From assembly GCF_001428105.1 (NCBI RefSeq), contig NZ_LMSJ01000001.1, positions 342,899 through 406,898 on the forward strand: a stretch of DNA of 64,000 nt, written 5' to 3'. Positions 9,134 through 17,221 of the stretch are shown in pieces. How positions within the stretch are numbered: the first letter of the stretch is position 1; each line of letters starts with the position of its first letter. A model generated the notes under the pieces. That model saw only the letters and a list, made by a program, of their open reading frames with translations, did not search any database and was not told the origin of the DNA. Position numbers and translations under genes: made by a program. The stretch is from Paenibacillus sp. Soil766. GTDB lineage: Bacteria > Bacillota > Bacilli > Paenibacillales > NBRC-103111.

Positions 9134-10078
9134 ATGAGAATTTTATTCTTCGGTAGAGGTGTAATATCGACCCAATATGCTTGGGCTTTTGAAAAGGCAG
9201 GGCATACAGTTGAGTTTTACGTTAGAAAAGGGAAAAAAGAAACCTTCGGAAGCAACATAGAGCTTGAAATGTGGGACGCACGAAGAGGGAAACAGCTAAT
9301 AAAAGAAAGCTGGAACGTCAAACTGCATGAGGAGTTGAGCCCAAATTATGATCTCATTATTGTGAGTGTCAACACGGAACAACTTCCAGAAGCAGCACAA
9401 TTACTATCGACTGCTGCTGGAAACACCCCTGTTCTAATATTCAATAACGTTTGGCAAGATTTGAAATCATCGATCTCACCATTGTCTATGAACAACGTTG
9501 TCTTTGGGTTCCCAGGAGGAGGCGGCGGCATCGCAGACAATAGGCTTAGAGGTGGCTTTTTGAAAATGCTATTTCTGGAAAAGCCACGGGTAGGCACTGA
9601 ACATATTAACAACAGGGTCAAAGAACTATTTGAAAGTGCTCATTTTAAAATTAGTTGGATAAAGGATATGCAAAACTGGCTATGGAATCACTTTGCCATG
9701 AATGCGGCTATGGAGACCGAGGTGTTAAAAATGGGAAGTTTCCCAGCACTCATGAATCATAGTGACTCATTCGCAAATGTTGGTAAGAATATGAGGGGAA
9801 TCATCCCTGTACTTAAAGCTAGAGGTGCAAAGATTGATATGATTTCTCTACTGTTAACTAAGATTCCACCAGCAATTCTCGGTACGCTTTTTAACAAGGT
9901 TATTTTTGCAAAGGGCAGCTTACCACGACTTTTCATCGAATACAACAATAGTAAAGCAGGGTTTGCGGTACTTGAAGTTGTTAGAGAAGCAAAAAAGTTA
10001 GGTATACCTTTACCACGTCTTACTGTGGCAATTGAAAACAATGAACAACACAAAGTTATTGAAAATTCCATATCATAA
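9134..10078 (+). CDS. Ketopantoate reductase-family (PanE/ApbA-like) oxidoreductase
   Basis: 314 residues. The N-terminal Rossmann motif reads MRILFFGRGVISTQYAWAFE: G-x-G followed by V-I-S where classical enzymes have the third glycine. A strand IIVSVNTEQL and a helical C-terminal domain follow. GGGAGG precedes the ATG. Given the divergent TetR partner and a weak match to the canonical PanE active-site Lys/Asn/Glu pattern, this is probably a paralogous NAD(P)H-dependent reductase rather than the pantothenate enzyme. The substrate is unknown. Confidence 0.8.
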   Translation: MRILFFGRGVISTQYAWAFEKAGHTVEFYVRKGKKETFGSNIELEMWDARRGKQLIKESWNVKLHEELSPNYDLIIVSVNTEQLPEAAQLLSTAAGNTPVLIFNNVWQDLKSSISPLSMNNVVFGFPGGGGGIADNRLRGGFLKMLFLEKPRVGTEHINNRVKELFESAHFKISWIKDMQNWLWNHFAMNAAMETEVLKMGSFPALMNHSDSFANVGKNMRGIIPVLKARGAKIDMISLLLTKIPPAILGTLFNKVIFAKGSLPRLFIEYNNSKAGFAVLEVVREAKKLGIPLPRLTVAIENNEQHKVIENSIS

Positions 10079-10129
10079 AAATTTGGAGGATTCTCTGTCA
10101 TCATCTTGATGTGTATGATCAAATAGTAA

Positions 10130-10304
10130 TAAGAAACTCCTACGCTTCGGCTTTCCGAATTCAAGGCGCAGCCAAAACGGAGAAATCTTGATATCAGACG
10201 ATGCCTATCACTGTATCAAAGTCGATTATCCACATTTGGAACCCCATACTTATAACCTGAAGGGTATTGACCAATCCGTTGTTGCCTACGCTGTTCCGTT
10301 GTAA
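10130..10304 (+). pseudogene. C-terminal fragment of a class III adenylate/guanylate cyclase
   Basis: The open frame ends with GEILISDDAYHCIKVDYPHL and then EPHTYNLKGIDQSVVAYAV before the stop at 10302-10304. The G-E-I-x-I-S-D-x-A and LKGID-P-V-x-x-Y pattern is the end of a class III cyclase catalytic domain. There is no start, upstream domain or ribosome site, so this is a remnant. Family assignment comes from short motifs only. Confidence 0.5.
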
Positions 10305-10449
10305 TGTAATCCAGTCGGTTTCATTTGGAGCAGCAGTACACTTCCAGCATTCATAAGAATTTCTTAGTACTCACCAAGTTTTCCCAAAAACAGATTTTCT
10401 CCGTTACTTATGGTACGGTTCAGCTTAACCTATCCTACGGTTAAGAAAA

Positions 10450-10482
10450 ACCGTCAGGAAGTTCATCCTGACGGTCCTTTTT
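10450..10482. terminator. Bidirectional terminator
   Basis: Perfect 10-bp stem ACCGTCAGGA / TCCTGACGGT with six-base loop, T run on the plus strand and T-rich tract on the minus strand. It lies right after the minus-strand gene ending at 10481. Confidence 0.85.
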
Positions 10483-10946
10483 ATGTTGCACGTACATCGG
10501 CTATCTTGTACTCATATCCACGAATACCTTTGTAATACTCTGGATACATCGTTCCATCACAGCTTTCACATGTAAATTGTGGAGGGACTGTGGAATCACC
10601 TTTATCCATTCTATCAAAATCTTGCACGACTTTAAGCGGTATGTTTTCGCTCTCCAAACAGGTCAAACATATATACTTCACTGTCTGCTTCGACAGCAGG
10701 TAATTGCTTACGGACAATTGTGGTTTCTTCTTTTTGCTTTTTGGCTTCTTGCTTCCCTGTGAGATTTCCAATCATCCTTTCTAAGCAGCCTCTTGTTCTC
10801 TCGCACGCCGCATACTTAATTCTTAATATCCCTTCCTCGAGGCAGACTTCTCCCTTGTATTCATAGTAACATTCACACTTCGGGCATACTAAACCTGAAG
10901 TTCCATTCCAGTATAACGACACTCGTGGCAGTTCGTTATTTCTCAT
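10481..10946 (-). pseudogene. Zinc-ribbon-like hypothetical protein, frameshifted
   Basis: The first frame (from 10946) encodes MRNNELPRVSLYWNGTSGLV with a CPKC pair and then runs out at 10632. The second frame continues with KYICLTCLESENIPLKV and a CESC pair to 10481. The two frames join smoothly near 10660-10690, where one base has been gained or lost. The intact protein would have several CxxC pairs (metal-binding ribbons). No known family recognised. No clear ribosome site is visible. Confidence 0.6.
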
Positions 10947-11028
10947 GAATTTCTAACGAATTCTTTGCTAAAAGTTAGCATATAGCCTATGACCTAAAGA
11001 TATAAATTGATTATAAAGGAGGCGAAAA

Positions 11029-11218
11029 TTGGTCTATATGACGAAACAGTTTCAAATGACATCTCAGCAGGGAACTTATTGATATCGTTCAGGCTTGTGT
11101 TGAGCAAAGAAAATGGAATGCTGCAGTGAAGTTAATCAAACTTCTACAGAATATGGAACATGAAAATGCAAATTATGTTTTAATTGAGATTAAAATCATT
11201 ACTTTAACCCCGAACTAA
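11029..11218 (+). pseudogene. Small helical ORF, frameshifted
   Basis: A good ribosome site (AAAGGAGG) precedes TTG at 11029. The first frame stops after 18 codons, while the next frame reads ELIDIVQACVEQRKWNAAVK and on to NANYVLIEIKIITLTPN. One indel would restore a protein of about 60 residues. Family unknown. It is one of the few plus-strand genes of the array and is immediately followed by a repeat right arm (11230-11259). Confidence 0.4.
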
Positions 11219-11229
11219 TTGGAAATATT

Positions 11230-11259
11230 TTGAATATCGTTTATCCGTTAGTTTAATGA
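11230..11259 (+). repeat. Cassette repeat CR1 (right arm only)
   Basis: TTGAATATCGTTTATCC followed by GTTAGTTTAATGA. No left arm or hairpin. First recognisable copy of the family in the window. Confidence 0.7.
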
Positions 11260-11358
11260 CCTGACCTGTCATTATGGTACGGTTCATCGTAATGTATCTA
11301 AGCACAAAGTTCATTTTGACCATAAGATATACATCAGTCATCAGTTATATAAAGACAA

Positions 11359-11388
11359 AGCCACTCCTGACAACGGAGTGGTTTCTTT
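11359..11388 (+). terminator. Terminator hairpin
   Basis: Stem CCACTCC / GGAGTGG followed by TTTCTTT on the plus strand; the minus strand has CTTTGTC after it, so it acts mainly on plus-strand transcripts. Confidence 0.6.
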
Positions 11389-11415
11389 GTGTAGAACTTC
11401 TCTTTTATTTGAAGT

Positions 11416-11636
11416 TCATTTTTTTTCAGTTTTAGGAATTAGAAACAATAACCCCTTTACAAAACAAACCATGCTTAACAGCCATATAATACCTATCCAT
11501 GCTACGGTTAAAGAATTATCAATCGAACTGGCTGTGGCTCTTGTTTCCAAAACCCTTATCCAACCTAATGCACAATTCCCATTACAGCAATAAAGCCAGT
11601 TCTAAGTAAAGGGATTTCCTCTTCTTCCATCGACAT
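11416..11636 (-). pseudogene. Small membrane protein, frameshifted
   Basis: From the ATG at 11636 the frame encodes MSMEEEEIPLLRTGF and stops early. A second frame continues RVLETRATASSIDNSLTVAW with the hydrophobic helix IGIIWLLSMVCFVKGLLFLI and ends KTEKK. It looks like a cassette gene decayed by an indel in its middle. No family recognised. Confidence 0.45.
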
Positions 11637-11713
11637 ATAAATCAATTTCTCCTTTAACTCAAAATCGCAATGAAATCCATGTTTTATTCGGATATTATCC
11701 CCTATAGAAACAA

Positions 11714-12181
11714 TTATCTTAATACATTAATCTTTATAGTTTGCTTATGTTCCAGACCAAGATAAGTATATGTAATCAAAATGCTTCTGGGATTTTGTAT
11801 TACTGGTTCTTGAATTTCTACATCATAATCAACTATGATTCTTTGGTTATTCGTTGTCCAAGAGTCAGCACTCGTATACACCCTATGACTTGGAATACTT
11901 TGAACCGTAAAAGGCTGTCCGTCAATTGTTAGATCGCCAATTTTAATACCTTTGTAATCTTGCAGCTCAATTTTCTTTAAGCTGACAGACTTTTTGCTCG
12001 TATTAACAAGACTAAAGTAATACTTTTGTTTTGTATTCATTAACTTTGACGCAGAATTTTCAGTTGTTTCCTTCGCACTATCACTTGTAAAAGCATCAAC
12101 AACGCTATTATAACTGTACTGATAAGAAACCCAACCAATAATTGCGAAAACCGCAACAAGAACTAAAATAGTTTTTTTCAA
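11714..12181 (-). CDS. Membrane-anchored hypothetical protein
   Basis: 155 residues from a TTG at 12181 preceded by GGAGG at 5-6 bases; the longer ATG-initiated frame would place the ribosome site inside the gene. An N-terminal helix (about residues 4-22, ILVLVAVFAIIGWVSYQ) anchors a beta-rich extracellular domain (KYYFSLVNTSKKSVSLKKIE). It is unrecognised. It is followed on its upstream side by a repeat at 12357, and forms one cassette. Confidence 0.7.
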   Translation of the reverse strand: MKKTILVLVAVFAIIGWVSYQYSYNSVVDAFTSDSAKETTENSASKLMNTKQKYYFSLVNTSKKSVSLKKIELQDYKGIKIGDLTIDGQPFTVQSIPSHRVYTSADSWTTNNQRIIVDYDVEIQEPVIQNPRSILITYTYLGLEHKQTIKINVLR

Positions 12182-12205
12182 ATTAACCTCCTCCATAGAT
12201 AACAA

Positions 12206-12356
12206 GATATAGACAAATACTGTTGTTGATTCTCAATTATACCATATAATGGGAATCCCCTCTCCTTTATATCGCTTCAAATTTAACTCATATTCGAGCG
12301 GTGGAAGTGCTATACCCTTGTCACCACTCAAACAGCTTCATTTTGATGAAAACAGC
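12206..12356. other. Intergenic spacer
   Basis: AT-rich spacer between the membrane-anchored protein gene and the repeat at 12357. Probably the promoter side of that gene. I see no gene in it. Confidence 0.4.
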
Positions 12357-12442
12357 AAAACTGCTCGTTCACTTGAATGAACAAAAAATGGAGCTTGCCT
12401 TGAAGCAAGCCCCCATAACAATCGTTCCTCATTAATTCACCA
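12357..12442 (+). repeat. Cassette repeat CR2 (complete)
   Basis: Left arm CTGCTCGTTCACTTGAATGA, central hairpin GGAGCTTGC / GCAAGCCCC, right arm AACAATCGTTCCTC then ATTAATTCACC. It separates the gene ending at 11714 from the NUDIX gene. Confidence 0.75.
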
Positions 12443-12452
12443 ACCAAGTGAA

Positions 12453-12890
12453 TTAGGAAAGTTCGTTTTTTAGTAATTCTGTTAATCCATTTGGATAAAG
12501 TATCTTTTTCCCTAAAAATAATTCATCTTTCGAAACCCATTTAGCATTAATAACTTTATTCCCTTCAAGTATAGTAAATTGTTCTTTCTGATAATGGCTT
12601 TTATCTTTAAAGTCAACTAAGTATATCTGAGTTATCTCGTGTCCTATAATATCATCTATTCTGAAGATATTTTCTAAACAGGTGATATATCGTTTTATAA
12701 CTACTTGAACGCCAATCTCTTCACTAAATTCTCTTATTAACGCCTCATCTGACCGCTCTCCAAATTCAATTGTTCCACCTATTGGACGGTAATAAAAACC
12801 TAATCCTTTTGAATGTTTACCTTCCTGCTCCTCCAAAAGAATATGGTTATTCTTAATAATTAGACCTAATGTATTAGCTCGTGGATACAT
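12453..12890 (-). CDS. NUDIX hydrolase
   Basis: 145 residues from ATG 12890; GGAGG is 7 bases upstream (a TTG at 12893 is also in frame). The Nudix box reads GGTIEFGERSDEALIREFSE followed by EIGV, keeping the REXXEEXG metal ligands. It cleaves a nucleoside-diphosphate-linked substrate that cannot be predicted. Single-gene cassette between repeats CR2 and CR3; the stop codon lies 10 bases from CR2. Confidence 0.9.
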   Translation of the reverse strand: MYPRANTLGLIIKNNHILLEEQEGKHSKGLGFYYRPIGGTIEFGERSDEALIREFSEEIGVQVVIKRYITCLENIFRIDDIIGHEITQIYLVDFKDKSHYQKEQFTILEGNKVINAKWVSKDELFLGKKILYPNGLTELLKNELS

Positions 12891-12933
12891 CAAAATGCCT
12901 CCTCTACTGCTAATATATTTCTACAATAATATC

Positions 12934-13020
12934 AACTATCCTGTGAGTTACTTGTTACGACAAAAAATGGAGCTGCCACGTGGCAAGCTCCTTCACTATC
13001 GTTTCCAGATAGCTTAATGA
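12934..13020 (+). repeat. Cassette repeat CR3 (complete)
   Basis: Left arm CTGTGAGTTACTTG-like, hairpin GGAGCTGCC / GGCAAGCTCC, right arm CACTATCGTTTCCA then GATAGCTTAATGA. Confidence 0.8.
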
Positions 13021-13058
13021 ATTGTCGTCCGGAAGTTTTCACGCTCCTTGAGCTACTT

Positions 13059-13476
13059 TTACCACTCAGCTTGTTTAAGTATTTCTGATTTTTCATCTAA
13101 AAGATTAACGAGATTTAGTTTTTCAATAAAAATCTTTAGCCAAGTTATCCAAATTGTATCTGATTCATAATCTGCTTGTTCTAAAGCCAGTATGATATAC
13201 GGTGTTAAATCAATCCAATTCAATAATTATCTTAATGCAATTATCCCACTGATCTTTGCTTGTATATGTAATTAAACAGTCAGAAATCTTATCCGTAAGA
13301 CTAATTAATCTCTTTACTGCATACGTTTGTTCTTCTAGAGGTCGATTCCAACTTAAAGAAGAAAGTAACAATTTAATATTATCTTCCACGGAATCACCAC
13401 CATACCAGTAAATGTGTTCAATTGGAGTATTCGATGAGGAATTAAACTCTCCAGCCGCTGGGTTAGTGGCTGCCAC
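13059..13476 (-). pseudogene. Small acidic, immunity-like hypothetical protein, frameshifted
   Basis: The first frame encodes EHIYWYGGDSVEDNIKLLLS and ends at 13210. One base later the next frame continues WIDLTPYIILALEQADYESD and stops at 13059. Joined, it is a helical acidic protein of about 130 residues, of the kind found beside polymorphic toxins; no family is recognised with certainty. The apparent GTG start at 13476 lies inside repeat CR4, so the true 5' end is probably lost or nearer 13430. Indel and missing start mark decay. Confidence 0.5.
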
Positions 13477-13522
13477 ACGGTAGCCATTAACTGTTTACTA
13501 TCGTGTCCCGTTAGTACCACGC
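13455..13522 (+). repeat. Cassette repeat CR4 (short left arm)
   Basis: Degenerate left arm GCTGGGTTAG, hairpin TGGCTGCC / GGTAGCCA, right arm TTTACTATCGTGTCCC then GTTAGTACC. Confidence 0.65.
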
Positions 13523-13566
13523 TAAGTGTATGTTAACAGAAGATAATGATTCCTTCTAATCATCTA

Positions 13567-14079
13567 CTATAATATCTCTTTTCTAAATGATATTAGCCTC
13601 AGTTGCTCATCTTCCTTGAAGTTATTACATTTAGATAATTCAACATCAAAAAACTCGTCGTCTCTTTCATTCATTCGAATTGATTTACAGACAAATTCCG
13701 TCTTGCCTTTGTCTGTACCCGCCCATGCGTCTCGTGTGTTATCAACGATCCAATGTATTTCTTTACCATTTGAATTTATGTCATGAATCAATGGACCGCT
13801 ATCTATTGTCGGGGAAATAATCATTAAGTTATCTCCTTTACCCTCATTAAATCTTTTCACCATTTCATCAACACGATCCAAATCCACTTGGTCAAAGTTA
13901 ATAATAATTGACTTGTTTTTGTTTGTATTTTCTGTATGAGATTGTTGATTTAAGAGTACAAAAATGGCACTGACTAATCCAATAAAGACGATAAGTTGCA
14001 TATAAATTATCGGTTTCTTGTATACGTTTTCCACCTCCGCAATAATTCCATATTTAGAATATTCGGCTAAGCGATTCAA
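13567..14079 (-). CDS. DUF4362-like membrane-anchored protein
   Basis: The frame spans 170 codons, but the first ATG/TTG candidates overlap repeat CR5. A GCGGAGGTG site at about 14030 suggests the native start was near 14025 (VYKKPIIYMQLIVFIGLVSA), where the start codon is now GTA. An N-terminal helix is followed by a domain with VDEMVKRFNEGKGDNLMIIS, then HWIVDNTRDAWAG and EFVCKSIRM, a pattern I recognise from Bacillus DUF4362 proteins. Function unknown. If the GTA reading is right the gene may be poorly translated. Confidence 0.6.
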   Translation of the reverse strand: MNRLAEYSKYGIIAEVENVYKKPIIYMQLIVFIGLVSAIFVLLNQQSHTENTNKNKSIIINFDQVDLDRVDEMVKRFNEGKGDNLMIISPTIDSGPLIHDINSNGKEIHWIVDNTRDAWAGTDKGKTEFVCKSIRMNERDDEFFDVELSKCNNFKEDEQLRLISFRKEIL

Positions 14080-14162
14080 CTATCCTGCCATTTAGCTTAA
14101 TGACGAAGAGGAGCCTCTACGTCGCCTGCTCCTCCACATGCGTGCCCCTAAGCTTAGCGAAA
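14076..14162 (+). repeat. Cassette repeat CR5 (complete)
   Basis: Left arm CTGCCATTTAGCTTAATGA, hairpin GAGGAGCC...CTGCTCCTC, right arm CGTGCCCCTAAGCTTAGCGA. Confidence 0.75.
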
Positions 14163-14344
14163 GTTAGTGACAGACCAATAATCATCCGCGTCACTAAGAC
14201 TTTTTAACACCTTGTTCGCTACTTTGTCGTAAATATTGCCAAAGAAACTACTGTTCGGTGAAAATAAAGTTTTAGACTGGAGTCGTTGATTTAACGCGGT
14301 TTTTGAATTGATGAAACGTCAGCTTTTGATAAATAAGTTTTAGA
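14162..14344. other. Decayed coding remnant and a repeated motif
   Basis: On the minus strand the sequence YDKVANKVLKSLSDADDYWS ends in a stop beside CR5, but no intact start remains. AAATAAAGTTTTAGACTG-like motifs lie at 14261-14280 and 14330-14349, with a third at 14384-14404 inside the next repeat. A related sequence in inverse orientation is at 17058. Confidence 0.35.
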
Positions 14345-14440
14345 CTGATCCCTTAAAAGAAGAAGCGGCGGACCAAGACTTGAAAAATAAAGTCTGAGAC
14401 TGCCGCTGTAGTCATTCAAATAACCTACCCTTTAGTAAAA
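14345..14440 (+). repeat. Cassette repeat CR6 (degenerate)
   Basis: Left arm CTGATCCCTTAAAAGAAG, hairpin GCGGCGGACC...GACTGCCGC, right arm CATTCAAATAACCTACCC then TTTAGTAAAA. Weaker than the other copies. Confidence 0.45.
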
Positions 14441-14471
14441 CAATGCATCATCTCTGCAATCCCCGAAAGAG

Positions 14472-14907
14472 TTAATGCACAATGAGGACTGGGTAACTTG
14501 ATAGCTGTGAAACCTTGTGGCTGACACTTCCAAGCATCATTTCTATTATTCCACTTAGTCCACGGCTCCCAATAATAATGAGTTGCTGCTCGGTATTCCC
14601 CTGCATATTTTAATATCTCATGTGCAGGATATCTCCCTTAAGATGAACTGTTCCTTGGTTAATCCCCTCAAATTTAAATTTAGATTTGGCTTATTGCAGC
14701 TGTTCCAAACTCGCTTTTTTCCATTTCGTTCATTATTTCTTCCAAGAATTTCTCTGGTACAAATGTCATGCCATTCGACACATATTCCTGGCTGACATTA
14801 ACCAAGGTAACTTGAGTTTGTTTGTTTCGGGCTATTTCAATGGTTGCATCAAGGAGTTTGTACGTTATTTCAGCTTTATCAATGGTCACCATTATTTTGT
14901 CAAACAT
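14472..14907 (-). pseudogene. Universal stress protein (UspA family), frameshifted
   Basis: The N-terminal frame starts MFDKIMVTIDKAEITYKLLD and runs to about 14680. The C-terminal half lies in another frame: QQLIIIGSRGLSGIIEMMLG, then SVSHKVSQLSSYPVLIVH and a stop at 14472. The ATP-binding G-x2-G-x9-G(S/T) region is recognisable. Start 14907 is chosen for its distance from AAAGG. Its 5' end overlaps the MFS stop codon (ATGA), so both were one operon. Broken by an indel. Confidence 0.8.
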
Positions 14908-14912
14908 ATTTA

Positions 14913-16145
14913 TCATCCTTTCCGTGGTAGCTCGTAACTATTTCGGCTACCTACAAAACGGTTTCTTGCTGCTCCTATACCGACTAAAAAGAGCAAGACC
15001 GCAGCGCCAAGCAGAATGAAAAGTGGCAGGTTCCAACTATTTGTCGCATCATGCAGATATCCTATAAGAGCAGGACCGACTGCGGCAAAAAGATATCCGA
15101 TCGATTGTGCCATGCCAGACAGTTTCGCTGCTTGATGCGCATTTTCAGTACGTAACCCGAAAAACATCATGGACAAACTAAAGGCGAAGCCTCCACCAAT
15201 TCCGAGCATGATGATCCACAACAGAATCATATTGGAGCTTCCGTAAAGAAGTCCAACTGTTCCCGTCAAAAGCAAAATGGTTGTAATGACCACTAACAAC
15301 CGTTGGCTAGACATGCGCCCAGCAATAACGGGGACAATAAAGGCAAATGGAAGCATAGCTAACTGCATGATCGAGAGGTACCATCCTGATTGGTTTGGAT
15401 CAATTCCTTGCTGCTTTAAAATTTCAGGCAACCATGCGATCAAAACATAGAAAACCATGGACTGTATACCCATAAACAAGGTTACTTCCCAGGCAATGAG
15501 GGATTGCCAAACATTCACATCGTTGCTGGCCATTTTTTGACTCGTCGTGGTTGATTGCTTCGTTTGATTTCTTAATTGGGGTAACCAACAGAGGATTGAT
15601 ACAAAACTTAGAATCCCCCATATTCCCAATGCTCCTTGCCATTTTAGACCTGCGTTTACGGCTAGAGGCACACTGATTCCCGATGCGACCGCTCCACATA
15701 AACTCATTGAAATGGAGTAAAAACCTGTCATGGAGCCAATTTTATTTGGGAAATCCCTTTTGATTATACTTGGCAATAATACATTACATACGGCAATTGC
15801 GAATCCAAGAATTGCTGTCCCAATAAACAGATTAGCTGCGCCAGATAAAGAACGTATTACAATACCTACAGTCAGAAAGAGTAAGGCGATCATTATGATA
15901 CGTTCAACCCCATACCTTTGTCCTAATTTTGGTACTAGAGGCGATAATAAAGCAAATGCAAGCAAGGGTACCGTTGTGATCAGGCCTGCTAATGTATTTG
16001 AAATATGAACGTCATCCCTTATCAGACTCACTAAAGGACTGACTGATGTTAAGGGAGTACGTAAATTAGCTGCAATAACAATAATGCCGAGAATGATCAG
16101 CCCAATAGAGGATGGTACGGCTTTATTATTTTGTTTATTCGGCAT
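14913..16145 (-). CDS. MFS transporter, CynX/NimT family
   Basis: 410 residues with twelve membrane helices. The N-terminus IIVIAANLRTPLTSVSPLVS is characteristic of the CynX/NimT (cyanate / 2-nitroimidazole) group. The family exports or imports small organic compounds. Transcribed downstream of the XRE-cupin regulator and followed by the UspA fragment. The intergenic region before it contains a 32-bp palindrome. Part of the largest intact multi-gene cassette, between repeats CR6 and CR7. Confidence 0.9.
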   Translation of the reverse strand: MPNKQNNKAVPSSIGLIILGIIVIAANLRTPLTSVSPLVSLIRDDVHISNTLAGLITTVPLLAFALLSPLVPKLGQRYGVERIIMIALLFLTVGIVIRSLSGAANLFIGTAILGFAIAVCNVLLPSIIKRDFPNKIGSMTGFYSISMSLCGAVASGISVPLAVNAGLKWQGALGIWGILSFVSILCWLPQLRNQTKQSTTTSQKMASNDVNVWQSLIAWEVTLFMGIQSMVFYVLIAWLPEILKQQGIDPNQSGWYLSIMQLAMLPFAFIVPVIAGRMSSQRLLVVITTILLLTGTVGLLYGSSNMILLWIIMLGIGGGFAFSLSMMFFGLRTENAHQAAKLSGMAQSIGYLFAAVGPALIGYLHDATNSWNLPLFILLGAAVLLFLVGIGAARNRFVGSRNSYELPRKG

Positions 16146-16222
16146 TCTTAATTTCTCCTTCCTGAATTCTTACATATTATTTGCTTCCTGCTGATTGAAA
16201 AAAAACGATACATCCGCGCGAA

Positions 16223-16254
16223 TAAATAAAGTATATTATAGTATACTTTATTTA
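16223..16254. promoter_or_regulatory. Long palindromic operator upstream of the MFS gene
   Basis: Perfect inverted repeat with 13-bp arms (TAAATAAAGTATA and its complement) around a 6-bp centre, about 80 bp before the MFS start. A half-like copy (AATATACTTTTA) follows at 16270. Probable binding site of the adjacent XRE regulator. Confidence 0.6.
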
Positions 16255-16297
16255 TCAATAAGTAATTTATAATATACTTTTATTCGTCTAAAAATAA

Positions 16298-16342
16298 AAA
16301 TACAACTCTGAAATTCCCGTCATGGAATTCAGAGTTGTATTT
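16298..16342 (-). terminator. Terminator after the XRE gene
   Basis: Long stem AAATACAACTCTGA / CAGAGTTGTATTT with an inner AATTCC/GGAATT pairing, followed on the minus strand by a T-rich stretch. It separates the regulator from the MFS gene. Confidence 0.8.
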
Positions 16343-16362
16343 AATAAGTTGAATTTTCGACT

Positions 16363-16923
16363 TTAGAAATCGTACTTTAAGGATATATGGAGCACTGTTT
16401 CGCTATCCGTATGATTGGTATAAGAATGAGGACAATCTGCACGAAAACTGATAGTATCATATTGATTCAATGTGTAAATCTCTCCATTGACTTGAATTTC
16501 AATGGAACCAGTCATGACTGTCGCAATTTCAGTTGTATTGACATGATGACCTTCAGGCTGATACGAGCTATTTGGCTGTAAGTAAGCCCGACACATTTCA
16601 ATATCGTTACTTTTAAAGATTGGTTCAATGATCCAATTTTTTTGATCATTAGAAAATCGCAGTCCTTCACCTGCTCGATACAAACTAGCAGAGTCTTCTG
16701 ATTTGAACAAAGCCAATAGCGGTAAAGATATACCTTTTGAAATTTTCCATATAATCGCCAAAGTTGGATTTGTCTCGCCACGTTCGATATTCCCCAGAGT
16801 AAGTTTGCTTACGCCCGTTAGTTCCGATAAGTCGTCTAAGCTCATGTTTTTTTCTTTTCTGTACTTTTTCAAGGCAACACCGATTTGTAATACAATTTCT
16901 TTTGATTCATTGATTTCATCCAT
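16363..16923 (-). CDS. XRE-family regulator with C-terminal cupin domain
   Basis: 186 residues from ATG 16923, which has GAGG 8 bases upstream. The helix-turn-helix at about residues 20-70 reads MSLDDLSELTGVSKLTLGNI, and the cupin barrel at about 105-180 includes VNTTEIATVMTGSIEIQVNG. This XRE-cupin architecture usually controls an adjacent transporter or catabolic gene in response to a small molecule. Here the neighbour is the MFS exporter, with a palindromic operator in between. Confidence 0.9.
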   Translation of the reverse strand: MDEINESKEIVLQIGVALKKYRKEKNMSLDDLSELTGVSKLTLGNIERGETNPTLAIIWKISKGISLPLLALFKSEDSASLYRAGEGLRFSNDQKNWIIEPIFKSNDIEMCRAYLQPNSSYQPEGHHVNTTEIATVMTGSIEIQVNGEIYTLNQYDTISFRADCPHSYTNHTDSETVLHISLKYDF

Positions 16924-17030
16924 TAGATTCACCTCAACAAAAAACAGTTATAGCTAGTATATTATTTATCTAGATTCTTTTCCATACGAGTAGTATTTGA
17001 TGGTGGACTACATTCCTATGAAAAAATAAT

Positions 17031-17195
17031 CTGCCCGTTTAGCTTAATGAAACTTCGTCAGTCTAATACTTTATTTTCCTAGTTTATCAAGACCTAATTT
17101 TAGGAAAGTCAGATATAATAAAGGGTTCCACATATTATACATGACTAATATGTGGAACCCTTTATGTTTAACTATCGTTCCCAGTTAGTTCAACG
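17031..17195 (+). repeat. Cassette repeat CR7 (enlarged)
   Basis: Left arm CTGCCCGTTTAGCTTAATGA and right arm TTTAACTATCGTTCCC then AGTTAGTTCAACGG are intact. About 65 bp of extra sequence, including CAGTCTAATACTTTATTTT at 17058, precedes the hairpin AAAGGGTTCCACATATTA / TAATATGTGGAACCCTTT at about 17120-17164. Confidence 0.8.
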
Positions 17196-17221
17196 GATCA
17201 TGCGGTCCAAACTTTCAACTC

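Noticed and set aside
9134..10078. Genuine 2-dehydropantoate 2-reductase (panE) of the pantothenate pathway
   Set aside because: The Rossmann motif and active-site pattern deviate, there is no panB/panC neighbour, and a dedicated TetR regulator is unusual for panE.
12388..12415. Repeat hairpins as simple rho-independent terminators
   Set aside because: They form stable stems but most lack a T run on either strand, and the conserved arms outside the hairpin would be unexplained. Termination may still be a side function.
12353..12442. Cassette repeats as integron attC sites
   Set aside because: The ends are direct repeats, not inverted RYYYAAC/GTTRRRY cores; GTTAGCT does not fit GTTRRRY; and left and right arms do not pair with each other. 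I treat the system as integron-like in layout only.
14261..14404. CRISPR array
   Set aside because: Only three short imperfect motif copies with unequal spacing and no cas gene; likewise at 57756-57814 the units are contiguous without spacers.
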